Assembly: GCA_045656705.1 (NCBI GenBank)
Contig: JAZORR010000013.1
Span: 19,990-83,989, forward strand
Direction: 5' to 3'
From: RGIG4576 sp045656705
GTDB taxonomy: Bacteria; Bacteroidota; Bacteroidia; Bacteroidales; Muribaculaceae
DNA length: 64,000 nucleotides
Within the stretch, counting starts at the first letter, position 1, and each line of letters opens with the position of its first letter. The translations under genes were made by a program, and so were the position numbers. A model generated the notes under the pieces. The model ran no database searches and was not told where the DNA came from. It saw only the letters and a program-made list of their open reading frames with translations. Below are positions 25,966-34,827 of this stretch, one piece after another.

Positions 25966-28785
25966 TTATTCTGCTGGTGGAAGCATTACGAATTGAATGC
26001 GGTTGCCTGCAGAAAGAATCTTCTTAGTGAAGTCTTGAATCTTAGCAGGAGTGAGACCGTTTACCAATTCGCGATAGCCTGCGTTGCGATCTACACCTGT
26101 CTTAAGGTATGCGTGCATAGCATTCAACCAATAGCGGTTTTCGTGTTCGTTTTGATCGATTGCCTTAAGCATATATTCCTTAATCTTGTTCAATTCTTCT
26201 TCTTTCACTGAAGTAGAAAGGTCGGTAAGCGCCTTAGTGGTGAGTTCGCACACGCGATCTTTCTTCTTAGAGTCGATACCGAATGTAGCTTGTACTACAA
26301 GTTCTGGTTCGAAAGAAAGGTCGAGTGAAGCCGATGCGTGAGGACTGTAAGCAGCACCTTCGTCTTCGCGCACGGTATTAGTTAGGTTTGTGCTCATCAA
26401 TTGGCCCACGATGCTTGCCATCACGCTATTTTCGGCAGTGTAAGCAATCTTGTTTGTGTGCCAGATACCAGCATACTTAGCTTGCTTGTTTTCGGTGTCG
26501 AAAATGAATTCGCCGTATACGTCGCCCTTCTTCACAGCAAGTTTATCATCGACAGCCTTTTCTTTCTTACCCTTCTTAGCAGGAAGAGAAGCGATGTATT
26601 GAGCCACATATTGCTTCAATTGAGCTTCGTCGAAGTTACCAATGATGATGAAATTGAATTCAGCAGCATTACCGAAACGTTCTTTGTGGATTTGCACCAT
26701 ACGGTTGTAATCGGCCTTAGCAAGAAGTTCAGGTCCCATGATTTGAGCCTTAGGATTGTTGTTATAGATGAAGCGAGTTAAAGTATCACCATAGATATAG
26801 TCAGGAGAGTTCACTTGGTTTTTAAGCGCTCCCGCCATCATATCCTTGATAACATTGTAGCCATCGATGTCGTTGCGAGGAGTGACGATACCAGCGTAAA
26901 GAAGTTGCATCATTGTTTCAAGGTCCTTAGGAGTAGAGCTACCAGAGATAGTTTCCATGCTACCACCTACATTGAACGATACAGATGCTTGCTTACCGCT
27001 CATAAACTTATTTAGGTCGTTGAACGAAAGCTTGTTCACACCATTCATACCCCAAATTTGGTTGTAAACCGAGATATTAGCGTGGTCTTTTGCACCATAA
27101 AGAGCTTCACCACCCCAACTTGAAGCAGAAAGACGCACTTCGTCGTTCTTGAAATCGGTCTTCTTAACGTAAACCCTCGCACCATTAGAAAGAGTCCATT
27201 CAGTGTAGCCAAACTTAGAAGGAGTTTCCTTCACGATAGAGCCAGCCTTAGGAGTTTCGTCGAGAAGAGAAAGATTATTAGCTTCTTCGGCAGGTTTTTC
27301 GGTAGGAGTAGCTTGTACCTTTTGAGCCACAGCAAGCATTTGCTCTTCGTTCATAAGAGTAACGCCTTCCTTCACAGGACCAAGGTTAAGCACTACAAGA
27401 TTCTTACCGTTTACGTCGATCATTTGCTTCATAGTTTGGTTGATAACCTCTACAGGAAGCATAGGAGCCATAGCCTTGATTTTTTCGTATTCGTAGGCGA
27501 TGCCACTCATAGGAGTATTGTCGAGGAAGTGAGCGATGTAGGTTTGAGCATAGTTGTCGTGCTTTTGCTTGTCGCGATTAGTGTAAGCCTTTTCAAGACG
27601 GCTTAGGTATTCGTTGCGAGCGCGATCGTATTCGGCAGCAGTGAATCCGTGTTCGGCAATACGCTTGATTTCGGTAAGCACAGCTTCAAGAGCAACTTCG
27701 CCACCCTTATCGTTGACGTATGCTTGAAGAGCAAGAGCGCCCTTATAGGTAGCAAGAAGGTATTCACCGAAGCCACCACCTGCATTACCGAAAGGAGCGT
27801 TAGACTTCAACGAGATTTCGTTCAAGCGTTCGTCGATCATAGCATTAGCCACACCATATATATATTCCATAAGGTATTGAGCGTCGGTGTTGCGAAGTTC
27901 GCGAGGAAGGATGTCGTATTTCACGAAAGCCCACACAAGTTCGGCAGGCATTTCCTTATCGGCATAACTTACGAAGATAGGTTGCTCATTGTCAGGCACA
28001 GGGAAGTATTCAAGTGGAGCAGCATTGGCTGGCATTTCGATAGGACCGAAAAGGTTCTTGATTTTTTGTTCCATTTGATCCACGTCGATGTCACCTACCA
28101 CAACGATACCTTGAAGGTCTGGGCGATACCATTTGTGATAGTAGTCGCGAAGTTCGCTATACTTGAAGTTGTCGATAACTTCGATAGTACCGATAGGAAG
28201 ACGTTCGCCATACTTACTGCCTGGGTACATCTTAGCACCATGCTTTTCGATCATACGAGTAATAGCATTGCCAAGACGCCATTCTTCGTGGATAACGCCA
28301 CGTTCCTTATCGATTTCGGCATCTTCGAGAAGAAGAGCACTTGCCCAATCGTGAAGGATAAGCAAACAAGAGTCTACTACAGCTTCCTTAGCAGTAGGCA
28401 CGCTTGTGATGCGATACACAGTGCGGTCGGTAGAAGTGTAGGCATTTAGATCGGCACCAAACTTGATACCCTTAGATTCCAACCAAGTAACGATATTATT
28501 GCCTGGGAAATTCTTAGTACCATTGAAACACATGTGTTCGAGGAAGTGAGCAAGGCCACGTTGAGCGTCTTCTTCTTGCACAGAACCCACTTTTTGAGCG
28601 ATGTGGAAATCAACTTGATTTTTTGGGAACTCGTTGTGACGGATAAAGTAAGTAAGTCCGTTGGCAAGTTTACCCACTCTCACAGCCGAGTCGGCAGGAG
28701 CTGCAGGTGGCATTTGCGCCATTACAGGCATAGAAAGCCCGATAAGAGCAATGACCACAAGTAGTGAATTAAAAAACTTTTTCAT
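25966..28785 (-). CDS. M16 family zinc metallopeptidase (pitrilysin-like), secreted
   Basis: A 939-residue exported protease of two M16 halves. Residues 1-23 are a signal peptide. The inverted zinc motif HxxEH is intact at 80-84 (HFLEH), with the more distal Glu supplied by the helix around ERGVIHEEWR. The second half (from ~515) holds the usual inactive domain. Periplasmic M16 enzymes clear peptides inside a clam-shell chamber. The susCD operon follows downstream after ~780 bp and a terminator, so peptide uptake by that pair is possible but not shown. Length is normal for the two-domain family. Confidence 0.93.
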   Translation of the reverse strand: MKKFFNSLLVVIALIGLSMPVMAQMPPAAPADSAVRVGKLANGLTYFIRHNEFPKNQVDFHIAQKVGSVQEEDAQRGLAHFLEHMCFNGTKNFPGNNIVTWLESKGIKFGADLNAYTSTDRTVYRITSVPTAKEAVVDSCLLILHDWASALLLEDAEIDKERGVIHEEWRLGNAITRMIEKHGAKMYPGSKYGERLPIGTIEVIDNFKYSELRDYYHKWYRPDLQGIVVVGDIDVDQMEQKIKNLFGPIEMPANAAPLEYFPVPDNEQPIFVSYADKEMPAELVWAFVKYDILPRELRNTDAQYLMEYIYGVANAMIDERLNEISLKSNAPFGNAGGGFGEYLLATYKGALALQAYVNDKGGEVALEAVLTEIKRIAEHGFTAAEYDRARNEYLSRLEKAYTNRDKQKHDNYAQTYIAHFLDNTPMSGIAYEYEKIKAMAPMLPVEVINQTMKQMIDVNGKNLVVLNLGPVKEGVTLMNEEQMLAVAQKVQATPTEKPAEEANNLSLLDETPKAGSIVKETPSKFGYTEWTLSNGARVYVKKTDFKNDEVRLSASSWGGEALYGAKDHANISVYNQIWGMNGVNKLSFNDLNKFMSGKQASVSFNVGGSMETISGSSTPKDLETMMQLLYAGIVTPRNDIDGYNVIKDMMAGALKNQVNSPDYIYGDTLTRFIYNNNPKAQIMGPELLAKADYNRMVQIHKERFGNAAEFNFIIIGNFDEAQLKQYVAQYIASLPAKKGKKEKAVDDKLAVKKGDVYGEFIFDTENKQAKYAGIWHTNKIAYTAENSVMASIVGQLMSTNLTNTVREDEGAAYSPHASASLDLSFEPELVVQATFGIDSKKKDRVCELTTKALTDLSTSVKEEELNKIKEYMLKAIDQNEHENRYWLNAMHAYLKTGVDRNAGYRELVNGLTPAKIQDFTKKILSAGNRIQFVMLPPAE

Positions 28786-29040
28786 TGTTATATAAATTAA
28801 TGTTCATTTTCTTGTTTATTTCGATCATAAAGTCACTCAATTATATTAGAGTGATTTAAATCATTTAGGTTTAATTGGCAAAATTATATAATTTCTATAA
28901 ATATGATAATGTTTTATAGTTAAAAAAAGTTTTTATGTAGTGAATAGAAAGGAATTCTGCTGCAGAATCTATTGTAAGCGAGCAGTGCACAATAGCGAAA
29001 CTCACCTCAGCCAGGCGTGAAGAGTGAGAAGCTGGGCGTG

Positions 29041-29136
29041 CATTTTAGCGAATTATTTTAACCTATTTTTGCCACTTTAGCGAATTAGAAATGCCAGCTT
29101 TGTGCATTTTAGCGAATTAACACACACTTATCTCAC
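29041..29136. repeat. three-unit array with exact 32-bp period
   Basis: The motif TTTAGCGAATTA recurs with its unit starting at 29041, 29073 and 29105, exactly 32 bp apart, in the 374-bp gap between the HAD gene and the M16 peptidase. Units share about 13-15 bp and differ in the other 17. A related CTTAGCGAACTA occurs at ~25555. The spacing is close to three helical turns, as for a row of protein-binding sites. The rest of 28786-29040 holds only small inverted repeats (ATTCTGC/TGCAGAAT near 28954; CTATTGT/ACAATAG at 28970-28996). Confidence 0.55.
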
Positions 29137-29159
29137 TAATAATTAACAAATTAGCCATT

Positions 29160-29996
29160 TTAGTCGATATCGTCGGCGATGAAGCGGGCCACTGAGTGGG
29201 TATAGTTGGGCTCGATGATAACGTGGGCGATGGCTTTCACCTCGTCTACGGCATTCTCAGGTGCTACAGCAAGGTCGGCTATCTGCATCATAGGTATATC
29301 GTTGCGATTGTCGCCAAATACTACCAAGCGTTCGGCATCCGTTTCGGCCATAAGGCGACGCACAGCTTCAGCCTTCGACACTCCACGAGCATAAGATTCC
29401 ATAAGTCCGTCGCGAGCATCGTAAATATCGTGATAAAACACCGACGAACATTGCGTAGTAGCAAGTATCTCGGCATGAATGGGACTGAGACGAGCGTAAT
29501 CGTTCATAGCAAACACGAGCAAAGCATCGCAATTATCGGTTTTATAATTCACATCGTCGAGAAAAAAACGCTTGTAGTCGAGACATCGGCGCATATTCAC
29601 AAATTCCTCCTCTTGTGGAGAGAGTGTGCCACAACTACGCACCTCGAGACGATTACCATTGACTCGATACACCATAGGAGAAATTCCATACGACTCGAAA
29701 ATATCACACACACGCACCAAATCATCTTTAGGAATGGGAATAGTATTAAGAAACTGCTTTGATGCATTACACCACATAGCAGCACCATTCATCACCACAT
29801 AGGGCAATCGCGTGCGCACGCGTTCCATAATATTCACCACAGTGGCAGGAGTGCGAGCTGTGGCAATACTGAAATTCACGCCACGCTCCTCGATGAGGTG
29901 ATTGAGGATATCCACACTTTCATCGCTCAACAGCGAATCACGGCCAAGCAGAGTGCCATCAAGGTCGCTCACATATAGCGTATTTTTGGTCGTCAT
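29160..29996 (-). CDS. Cof-type HAD-IIB family phosphatase
   Basis: A 278-residue haloacid-dehalogenase hydrolase. Motif I DLDGTLL (Asp11 nucleophile, Asp13), motif II SIATART, and the C-terminal motif IV VVFGDNRNDIPMM are present with a C2-type cap between. The family dephosphorylates sugar phosphates, FMN or pyridoxal phosphate; the substrate is not readable. It is monocistronic, with a -7 box at 30020-30027. Confidence 0.9.
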   Translation of the reverse strand: MTTKNTLYVSDLDGTLLGRDSLLSDESVDILNHLIEERGVNFSIATARTPATVVNIMERVRTRLPYVVMNGAAMWCNASKQFLNTIPIPKDDLVRVCDIFESYGISPMVYRVNGNRLEVRSCGTLSPQEEEFVNMRRCLDYKRFFLDDVNYKTDNCDALLVFAMNDYARLSPIHAEILATTQCSSVFYHDIYDARDGLMESYARGVSKAEAVRRLMAETDAERLVVFGDNRNDIPMMQIADLAVAPENAVDEVKAIAHVIIEPNYTHSVARFIADDID

Positions 29997-30009
29997 AGAG
30001 ATATTTTCT

Positions 30010-30053
30010 TAATTTTGCACAAAATTACAAAAAAGCAATATGCCACGAACAAA
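30010..30053 (-). promoter_or_regulatory. promoter of the HAD phosphatase gene
   Basis: Minus-strand TAATTTTG (plus 30020-30027) with TTTG (plus 30050-30053) 22 nt upstream, 23 bp before the start codon. The same site also contains TAATTTTG on the plus strand (30010-30017), so it is partly palindromic. Confidence 0.55.
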
Positions 30054-30172
30054 AAGACCGTATTATTGTTAGTTTTCCAAGAAAAATTATTGTAAAACCA
30101 TCGGATAAAGGTTGTAAAACATAAATTTTAAGCAGTTTTTTGCCTAAAAAATCGTTTTTTACTCTCAATAAG

Positions 30173-30203
30173 TTGATTATTAAGCAAAATGTTTATAACT
30201 TTG
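30173..30203 (+). promoter_or_regulatory. promoter of the DUF177-rpmF operon
   Basis: TTG (30173-30175), 20 nt, TAACTTTG (30196-30203). Transcription should begin near 30210, which rules out start codons upstream of it and supports the TTG start at 30227. Confidence 0.7.
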
Positions 30204-30226
30204 CACCGATTAACGAAAAAAATATT

Positions 30227-30802
30227 TTGGGAAAGTTTGAAGCATTTAAATTGCCATTGCGCAGTATGCAACGTGGAACTCATGAATTTGAGATGTTTTT
30301 AGACACCGAGTTTTTCAGAAATATGGAAAGCGAGGACATTCTTAATGGGAATGTGAAAGTAAATGCCACAGTGAATTGCAAGGGCGATTATTACGATTTT
30401 GATTTCGTAGCGAAAGGAACTATCGGCATAGTGTGCGACAGATGCCTCGACGAGATGCAACATGAAGTAGACACCACTTATCACCTATGTGTGAAATATG
30501 GCGAGTGCTACAACGATGAAAGCGATGAGCTACTCATCATTCCCGAAAAAGATGCCTACTTGAACGTGGCTTATATGCTCTACGACACAGTGGCACTAAC
30601 CATTCCTTTGAAGCACACGCATCCAGCAGGAAAGTGTAACAAGGGGATGACAAAATATTTGAGTAAACATAGCGCTTCAGAATATGATGAAGATGGAGAC
30701 GAGTTTTTCAGCGAATCAGATTATGAAGACACCGAGATAGATAACAATGCTCAAGTGGACCCACGCTGGGAAGCCTTGAGAAAACTTACAGAAAATAATT
30801 AA
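30227..30802 (+). CDS. DUF177 (YceD-like) protein, large-subunit rRNA accumulation factor family
   Basis: A 191-residue DUF177 protein if read from TTG at 30227, giving MGKFEAFKLPLRSMQRG, the normal Bacteroidota start. The frame is open further upstream, but that part contains the promoter. The core CDRCLDEMQHEVDTTYHLCVKYG carries the family CxRC pair, and the C-terminus (WEALRKL) is also typical. YceD relatives support 23S rRNA or ribosome assembly and lie next to rpmF in many phyla, as here (16 bp). An acidic low-complexity stretch lies at about residues 155-180. Confidence 0.85.
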   Translation: MGKFEAFKLPLRSMQRGTHEFEMFLDTEFFRNMESEDILNGNVKVNATVNCKGDYYDFDFVAKGTIGIVCDRCLDEMQHEVDTTYHLCVKYGECYNDESDELLIIPEKDAYLNVAYMLYDTVALTIPLKHTHPAGKCNKGMTKYLSKHSASEYDEDGDEFFSESDYEDTEIDNNAQVDPRWEALRKLTENN

Positions 30803-30818
30803 AAATAAATAGAAAAAG

Positions 30819-31004
30819 ATGGCACATCCTAAAAGAAAACAATCTAAGACTCGTACAGCTAAGAGAAGAACTCACGATAAGGCTGTAGCTCCAACTTTGT
30901 CACTATGCTCAAACTGTGGTGCATGGCATGTATGCCACACAGTATGTCCTGAATGTGGTTACTACCGCGGTAGAATCGCTATCGAAAAGTCGGCAGCTGT
31001 TTAA
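30819..31004 (+). CDS. rpmF: 50S ribosomal protein L32
   Basis: A 61-residue L32 with the basic N-terminus MAHPKRKQSKTRTAKRR and a four-cysteine zinc ribbon, Cys30-x2-Cys33 and CPEC (Cys43, Cys46). It is the zinc-containing (C+) type. Co-directional with the DUF177 gene 16 bp upstream and with fabH downstream, in the conserved order linking ribosome and fatty-acid genes; plsX, often between them, is absent. Confidence 0.97.
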   Translation: MAHPKRKQSKTRTAKRRTHDKAVAPTLSLCSNCGAWHVCHTVCPECGYYRGRIAIEKSAAV

Positions 31005-31050
31005 TTTTAAGAAATTGTTATTTGAAATTTCTTAATAAGAAGTGATATTA

Positions 31051-31079
31051 TCCTAAATAATGACAAATGTTATTTAGGA
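31051..31079 (+). terminator. hairpin between rpmF and fabH
   Basis: TCCTAAATAA (31051-31060) pairs perfectly with TTATTTAGGA (31070-31079), followed by TAAATTTTTC. It may end or attenuate the DUF177-rpmF transcript ahead of fabH. Confidence 0.6.
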
Positions 31080-31115
31080 TAAATTTTTCATATTCACACA
31101 TTTGAGAAGATATTT

Positions 31116-32099
31116 ATGATTAATGCTAAGATAACAGGAATAGCTTCATTCGCACCAGAGTTTAAGCTCACAAACGACGACTTGGCTCAAATGGTGGACA
31201 CCAATGACGAATGGATTACTACCCGCGTAGGTATCAAAGAGCGTCGCATCTTGAAAGAACCTAACGCAGGCTCTTCGTATATGGGTATCCAGGCTGTGAA
31301 CAAGCTACTTGCCGAAACAGGCACTCCAGCCGAAGACATCGACCTTGTAATCTGCGCTACTTCCAACCCCGACTACCGCTTCCCAAGCACTGCATCAATC
31401 ATTGCACATGGTTGTGGATGCAAAAATTGCTACGGATACGACATTCAAGCAGCATGTGCTGGCTTCATCGTGGCACTACAATCGGGTAATGCCTACATCA
31501 AATCGGGCTTATATAAGAAGGTAGTGGTAGTGGCAGCCGAAAAGATGTCGAGCATGACAGACTATCAAGACCGCAACACATGCCCTCTATTTGGTGATGC
31601 AGCTGCTGCTATGCTTTTGGAACCAACCGAAGAAAACATCGGCATTATCGACGGCGTATATCGCGTAGATGGCATAGGACTTCCTCACCTACTCATGAAG
31701 GCAGGTGGTTCGGCAACGCCAGCATCGCACGAAACAGTAGATGCCCGTCATCACTATGTATACCAAGAAGGCCGCAATGTGTATAAGCACGCCGTGACCG
31801 ATATGGTGGAATCGTCGCAAGACGTAATGGCTCGCAACGGCCTTACAGTGAACGACATCGATTGGTTTATCCCTCACCAAGCCAACCTTCGCATCATCGA
31901 AGCAGTGGGTGGACGCTTGGGCATAGACGAAAGCAAGGTGCTTGTGAATATCCAACACTATGGTAATACAAGTGCTGCGTCAATACCTTTGTGCCTTGAT
32001 GAGTACAAAGACAAATTGAAGAAGGGCGATAAGTTGGTTCTCACCGCATTCGGTGCAGGATTTACTTGGGGCGCAATGTATATCGTGTGGGGATGTTAA
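31116..32099 (+). CDS. fabH: 3-oxoacyl-[ACP] synthase III
   Basis: A 327-residue KAS III that starts fatty-acid elongation by condensing an acyl-CoA with malonyl-ACP. The catalytic triad is intact: Cys114 in QAACAGF, His254 in IPHQANLR (the ACP-binding stretch), Asn284 in HYGNTSAAS. The first 40 residues (DEWITTRVGIKERR) are as in the family. It follows rpmF and precedes era. Confidence 0.96.
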   Translation: MINAKITGIASFAPEFKLTNDDLAQMVDTNDEWITTRVGIKERRILKEPNAGSSYMGIQAVNKLLAETGTPAEDIDLVICATSNPDYRFPSTASIIAHGCGCKNCYGYDIQAACAGFIVALQSGNAYIKSGLYKKVVVVAAEKMSSMTDYQDRNTCPLFGDAAAAMLLEPTEENIGIIDGVYRVDGIGLPHLLMKAGGSATPASHETVDARHHYVYQEGRNVYKHAVTDMVESSQDVMARNGLTVNDIDWFIPHQANLRIIEAVGGRLGIDESKVLVNIQHYGNTSAASIPLCLDEYKDKLKKGDKLVLTAFGAGFTWGAMYIVWGC

Positions 32100-32156
32100 T
32101 CCTCACACTCTCACGATAGCAGGCATTGGATAAGTGTGGACTATCGTGCAAAAATT

Positions 32157-32181
32157 GCATCATACTAATTGATGCTTTTTT
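32157..32181 (+). terminator. terminator of fabH
   Basis: GCATCA (32157-32162) with TGATGC (32170-32175) and a run of T directly after. A wider inverted repeat, CACGATAG/CTATCGTG (32112-32119 and 32141-32148), lies just before it. Confidence 0.7.
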
Positions 32182-32275
32182 TGTTTAAATACAGGGATTT
32201 TTTTGAGAAATTCCACCGAAATATTAAGTATTAGTTGCAGGGAATATCCCTTAGAAACAAAAAAAATTCTATACT

Positions 32276-33157
32276 ATGCACAAAGCAGGATTCGTAAACA
32301 TCGTGGGCAATCCTAATGTGGGAAAGTCTACCATTATGAATGAACTCGTGGGCGAGCGCATCTCTATCATCACATCTAAGGCGCAAACCACGCGTCATCG
32401 CATCATGGGTATCGTAAACACCGACGACTACCAAATCGTGTTTTCCGATACTCCAGGTGTACTCAAGCCTAAGTACAAACTTCAAGAAAGTATGCTTGAA
32501 TACTCTAAGGGAGCACTCACCGATGCCGATATCATCGTGTATGTAACCGATGTGATAGAATCGCCTGAAAAAAACATCGACTTCATAGAGTCGGTGGCTA
32601 AGTGCAAAGTCCCTACCCTATTGGTAATCAACAAGATCGACCTACTAAAAGGACAAGACGATCTTGTTCAAAAGGTGGAACAATGGAAAAAACTTATTCC
32701 AGATGCCGAAATCTACCCTACTTCGGCTAAAGAACATTTCAATGTAGACACGCTCATGAAACGCATCGTGAGCCTGCTACCCGATTCACCTCCATTCTTC
32801 GGTAAGGATGCTCTCACCGACAAGCCTGCACGCTTCTTTGTGACCGAAATTATTCGCGAAAAAATCCTTCTCGATTACGATCAAGAAATTCCATATGCAG
32901 TGCAAGCTGTGGTGGAAAAATTTGACGAAACCGACGATTCTATCCACATTATGGCCGTAATCTATGCCGAACGCGACAGCCAAAAGGCTATCATCATAGG
33001 CAAGGGCGGTACCAAACTGAAGAGAGTGGGAATAGAGGCTCGCAAGGATATCGAAGCATTCTTCCAGAAGAGAGTCTACCTCGAAATGTTTGTGAAAGTA
33101 GAAAAAGATTGGAGAAATAGAGAAAACATACTGCGTTCGTTCGGTTACATCGAATAA
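32276..33157 (+). CDS. era: GTPase Era
   Basis: A 293-residue ribosome-assembly GTPase. G1 is GNPNVGKST (11-19), G3 is DTPG, G4 is NKID, and a C-terminal KH domain (IIGKGGTKLKRVG) binds the 3' end of 16S rRNA. It is followed 63 bp later by der, another ribosome-assembly GTPase. Confidence 0.97.
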   Translation: MHKAGFVNIVGNPNVGKSTIMNELVGERISIITSKAQTTRHRIMGIVNTDDYQIVFSDTPGVLKPKYKLQESMLEYSKGALTDADIIVYVTDVIESPEKNIDFIESVAKCKVPTLLVINKIDLLKGQDDLVQKVEQWKKLIPDAEIYPTSAKEHFNVDTLMKRIVSLLPDSPPFFGKDALTDKPARFFVTEIIREKILLDYDQEIPYAVQAVVEKFDETDDSIHIMAVIYAERDSQKAIIIGKGGTKLKRVGIEARKDIEAFFQKRVYLEMFVKVEKDWRNRENILRSFGYIE

Positions 33158-33163
33158 ACTGCG

Positions 33164-33171
33164 TATCTTTG
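33164..33171 (+). promoter_or_regulatory. -7 box of der
   Basis: TATCTTTG, 49 bp before the der ATG at 33221; no clear -33 element. Confidence 0.5.
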
Positions 33172-33220
33172 CGTTATTAAATTATTGTAGAACTAAGAAT
33201 ATCAACGACACAAGAATATT

Positions 33221-34537
33221 ATGGGAAACTTAGTAGCTATAGTGGGACGCCCAAATGTGGGAAAGTCGACACTTTTCAACCGATTGACACAAACTCGCAG
33301 TGCCATCGTAGATGACACTTCGGGTACTACACGCGACCGCCAATATGGCAAATTTGACTGGTGTGGCCACGAATTCTCGGTAGTGGATACTGGGGGTTGG
33401 GTGGTAAACTCTGACGATATCTTCGAAGAAGAAATCAATAAGCAAGTATCTATCGCCATAGAAGAGGCCGATGTAATCTTGTTTATGGTGGATATCACCA
33501 ATGGTGTTACCGACCTCGACGACCACGTGGCAGCTATCCTACGACGCGCCAAGAAACCCGTAATCCTTGTCACCAACAAAGCCGAAAAGGGCGACTCTAT
33601 CTATGCCGAAGCCGAATTCTATTCGCTCGGTCTTGGCGATCCATACTCTATCTCGGCAATGACAGGAACAGGCACAGGCGATCTTCTCGACGAAATAGTG
33701 AAGCGTATGCCTGAAGAACGCAAAGAAGACGATCACCTTGAGCAATTGCCTCGCTTTGCTATCGTGGGCCGTCCAAATGCAGGTAAATCGTCGATTATCA
33801 ACTCGTTTATCGGCGAAGAACGCAACATCGTGACCGAAATAGCAGGTACTACTCGCGATAGTATCTACACTCACTACAATAAGTTTGGCTTCGACTTCTA
33901 CCTTGTGGATACTGCTGGTATTCGCAAAAAAGGTAAGGTGAACGAAGATATCGAATACTACTCGGTGATTCGCAGTATCCGTGCCATCGAAAATAGTGAT
34001 GTGTGTATCCTTATGATCGATGCTACACGCGGTATCGAAAGCCAAGATGTGAACATCTTCTCGCTCGTAAATCGCAACAAGAAGGGCCTTGTGGTGTGTG
34101 TGAATAAGTGGGACCTTGTGGAAGACAAGAGCCAAGTGGCTATCAAGCACTTCGAAGAAACTATTCGCAAGCGTCTTGCTCCATTTAGCGACTTCCCTAT
34201 CGTATTTAGTTCGGCTCTTACCAAGCAACGCATTCACCGCGTGCTCGAAGAAGCTGTGAAGGTGTATGAAAATCGTCAACGCACAGTGCCTACTTCACGC
34301 CTCAACGAAGTGATGCAAGAAGTAATCGCGGCATACCCACCACCAGCCACTAAGGGCAAGTATGTGAAGATTAAATATATCACTATGCTTAAGGGTGCAG
34401 CAGTGCCTACATTCATCTTCTTCTGCAACCTTCCTCAATGGGTGAAAGAACCATATCGTCGCTATCTCGAAAATAAGATACGCGAAAACTGGGAATTCTC
34501 GGGTACTCCTATCAATATCTTTATGCGCGAAAAGTAA
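33221..34537 (+). CDS. der: GTPase Der (EngA)
   Basis: A 438-residue protein with two GTPase domains in tandem (GRPNVGKST near residue 8 and GRPNAGKSS near 184; DTGG and DTAG; NKAE and NKWD) and a C-terminal KH-like domain (VKIKYITMLKGAAVPTFIFF). It acts in 50S subunit maturation. Length and motifs are normal. Confidence 0.97.
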   Translation: MGNLVAIVGRPNVGKSTLFNRLTQTRSAIVDDTSGTTRDRQYGKFDWCGHEFSVVDTGGWVVNSDDIFEEEINKQVSIAIEEADVILFMVDITNGVTDLDDHVAAILRRAKKPVILVTNKAEKGDSIYAEAEFYSLGLGDPYSISAMTGTGTGDLLDEIVKRMPEERKEDDHLEQLPRFAIVGRPNAGKSSIINSFIGEERNIVTEIAGTTRDSIYTHYNKFGFDFYLVDTAGIRKKGKVNEDIEYYSVIRSIRAIENSDVCILMIDATRGIESQDVNIFSLVNRNKKGLVVCVNKWDLVEDKSQVAIKHFEETIRKRLAPFSDFPIVFSSALTKQRIHRVLEEAVKVYENRQRTVPTSRLNEVMQEVIAAYPPPATKGKYVKIKYITMLKGAAVPTFIFFCNLPQWVKEPYRRYLENKIRENWEFSGTPINIFMREK

Positions 34538-34562
34538 TCATAACGATATATACTACACAAGT

Positions 34563-34598
34563 AAAGGACTAATCTCCAAAATGCGGGATTAGTCCTTT
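34563..34598 (+). terminator. terminator of der
   Basis: AAAGGACTAATC (34563-34574) pairs with GATTAGTCCTTT (34587-34598), followed by further T. Confidence 0.8.
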
Positions 34599-34629
34599 TT
34601 TGTTGATATTTTCAGTCAACTCTTATAGT

Positions 34630-34718
34630 TTTCGGGGGGAGAAAGCATTATTTCACCCTACTCTTAACACTTGTTAACTTTTCGGGGGGGGTGGAACGGA
34701 TGTTTTTTACTAAATTTG
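34630..34718 (+). promoter_or_regulatory. promoter region with poly-G tracts before the surface lipoprotein
   Basis: TTTTC followed by six G (34634-34639), and a second TTTTC followed by eight G (34684-34691), precede a -7 box TAAATTTG at 34711-34718. The second tract occupies the place where a -33 element would lie. The leader to the ATG at 34828 is about 100 nt. Changes in tract length could alter promoter spacing. Confidence 0.5.
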
Positions 34719-34827
34719 TACGGATTATGTACTTACGGATAGTCTCCGATAAGTATATAATTGTGCATAGGATATTTTAAACATTACAATAACTTTTTTT
34801 TATTTACAATTTAAAAACTAAAGAAGT

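Noticed and set aside
29041..29136. A short CRISPR array
   Set aside because: The shared part is only 13-15 bp, there are just three units and no cas gene is near; the intervening 17 bp are too short for spacers.
30140..30226. N-terminal extension of the DUF177 protein
   Set aside because: This stretch contains the -33/-7 promoter elements, and the family normally begins at the TTG-encoded Met at 30227.
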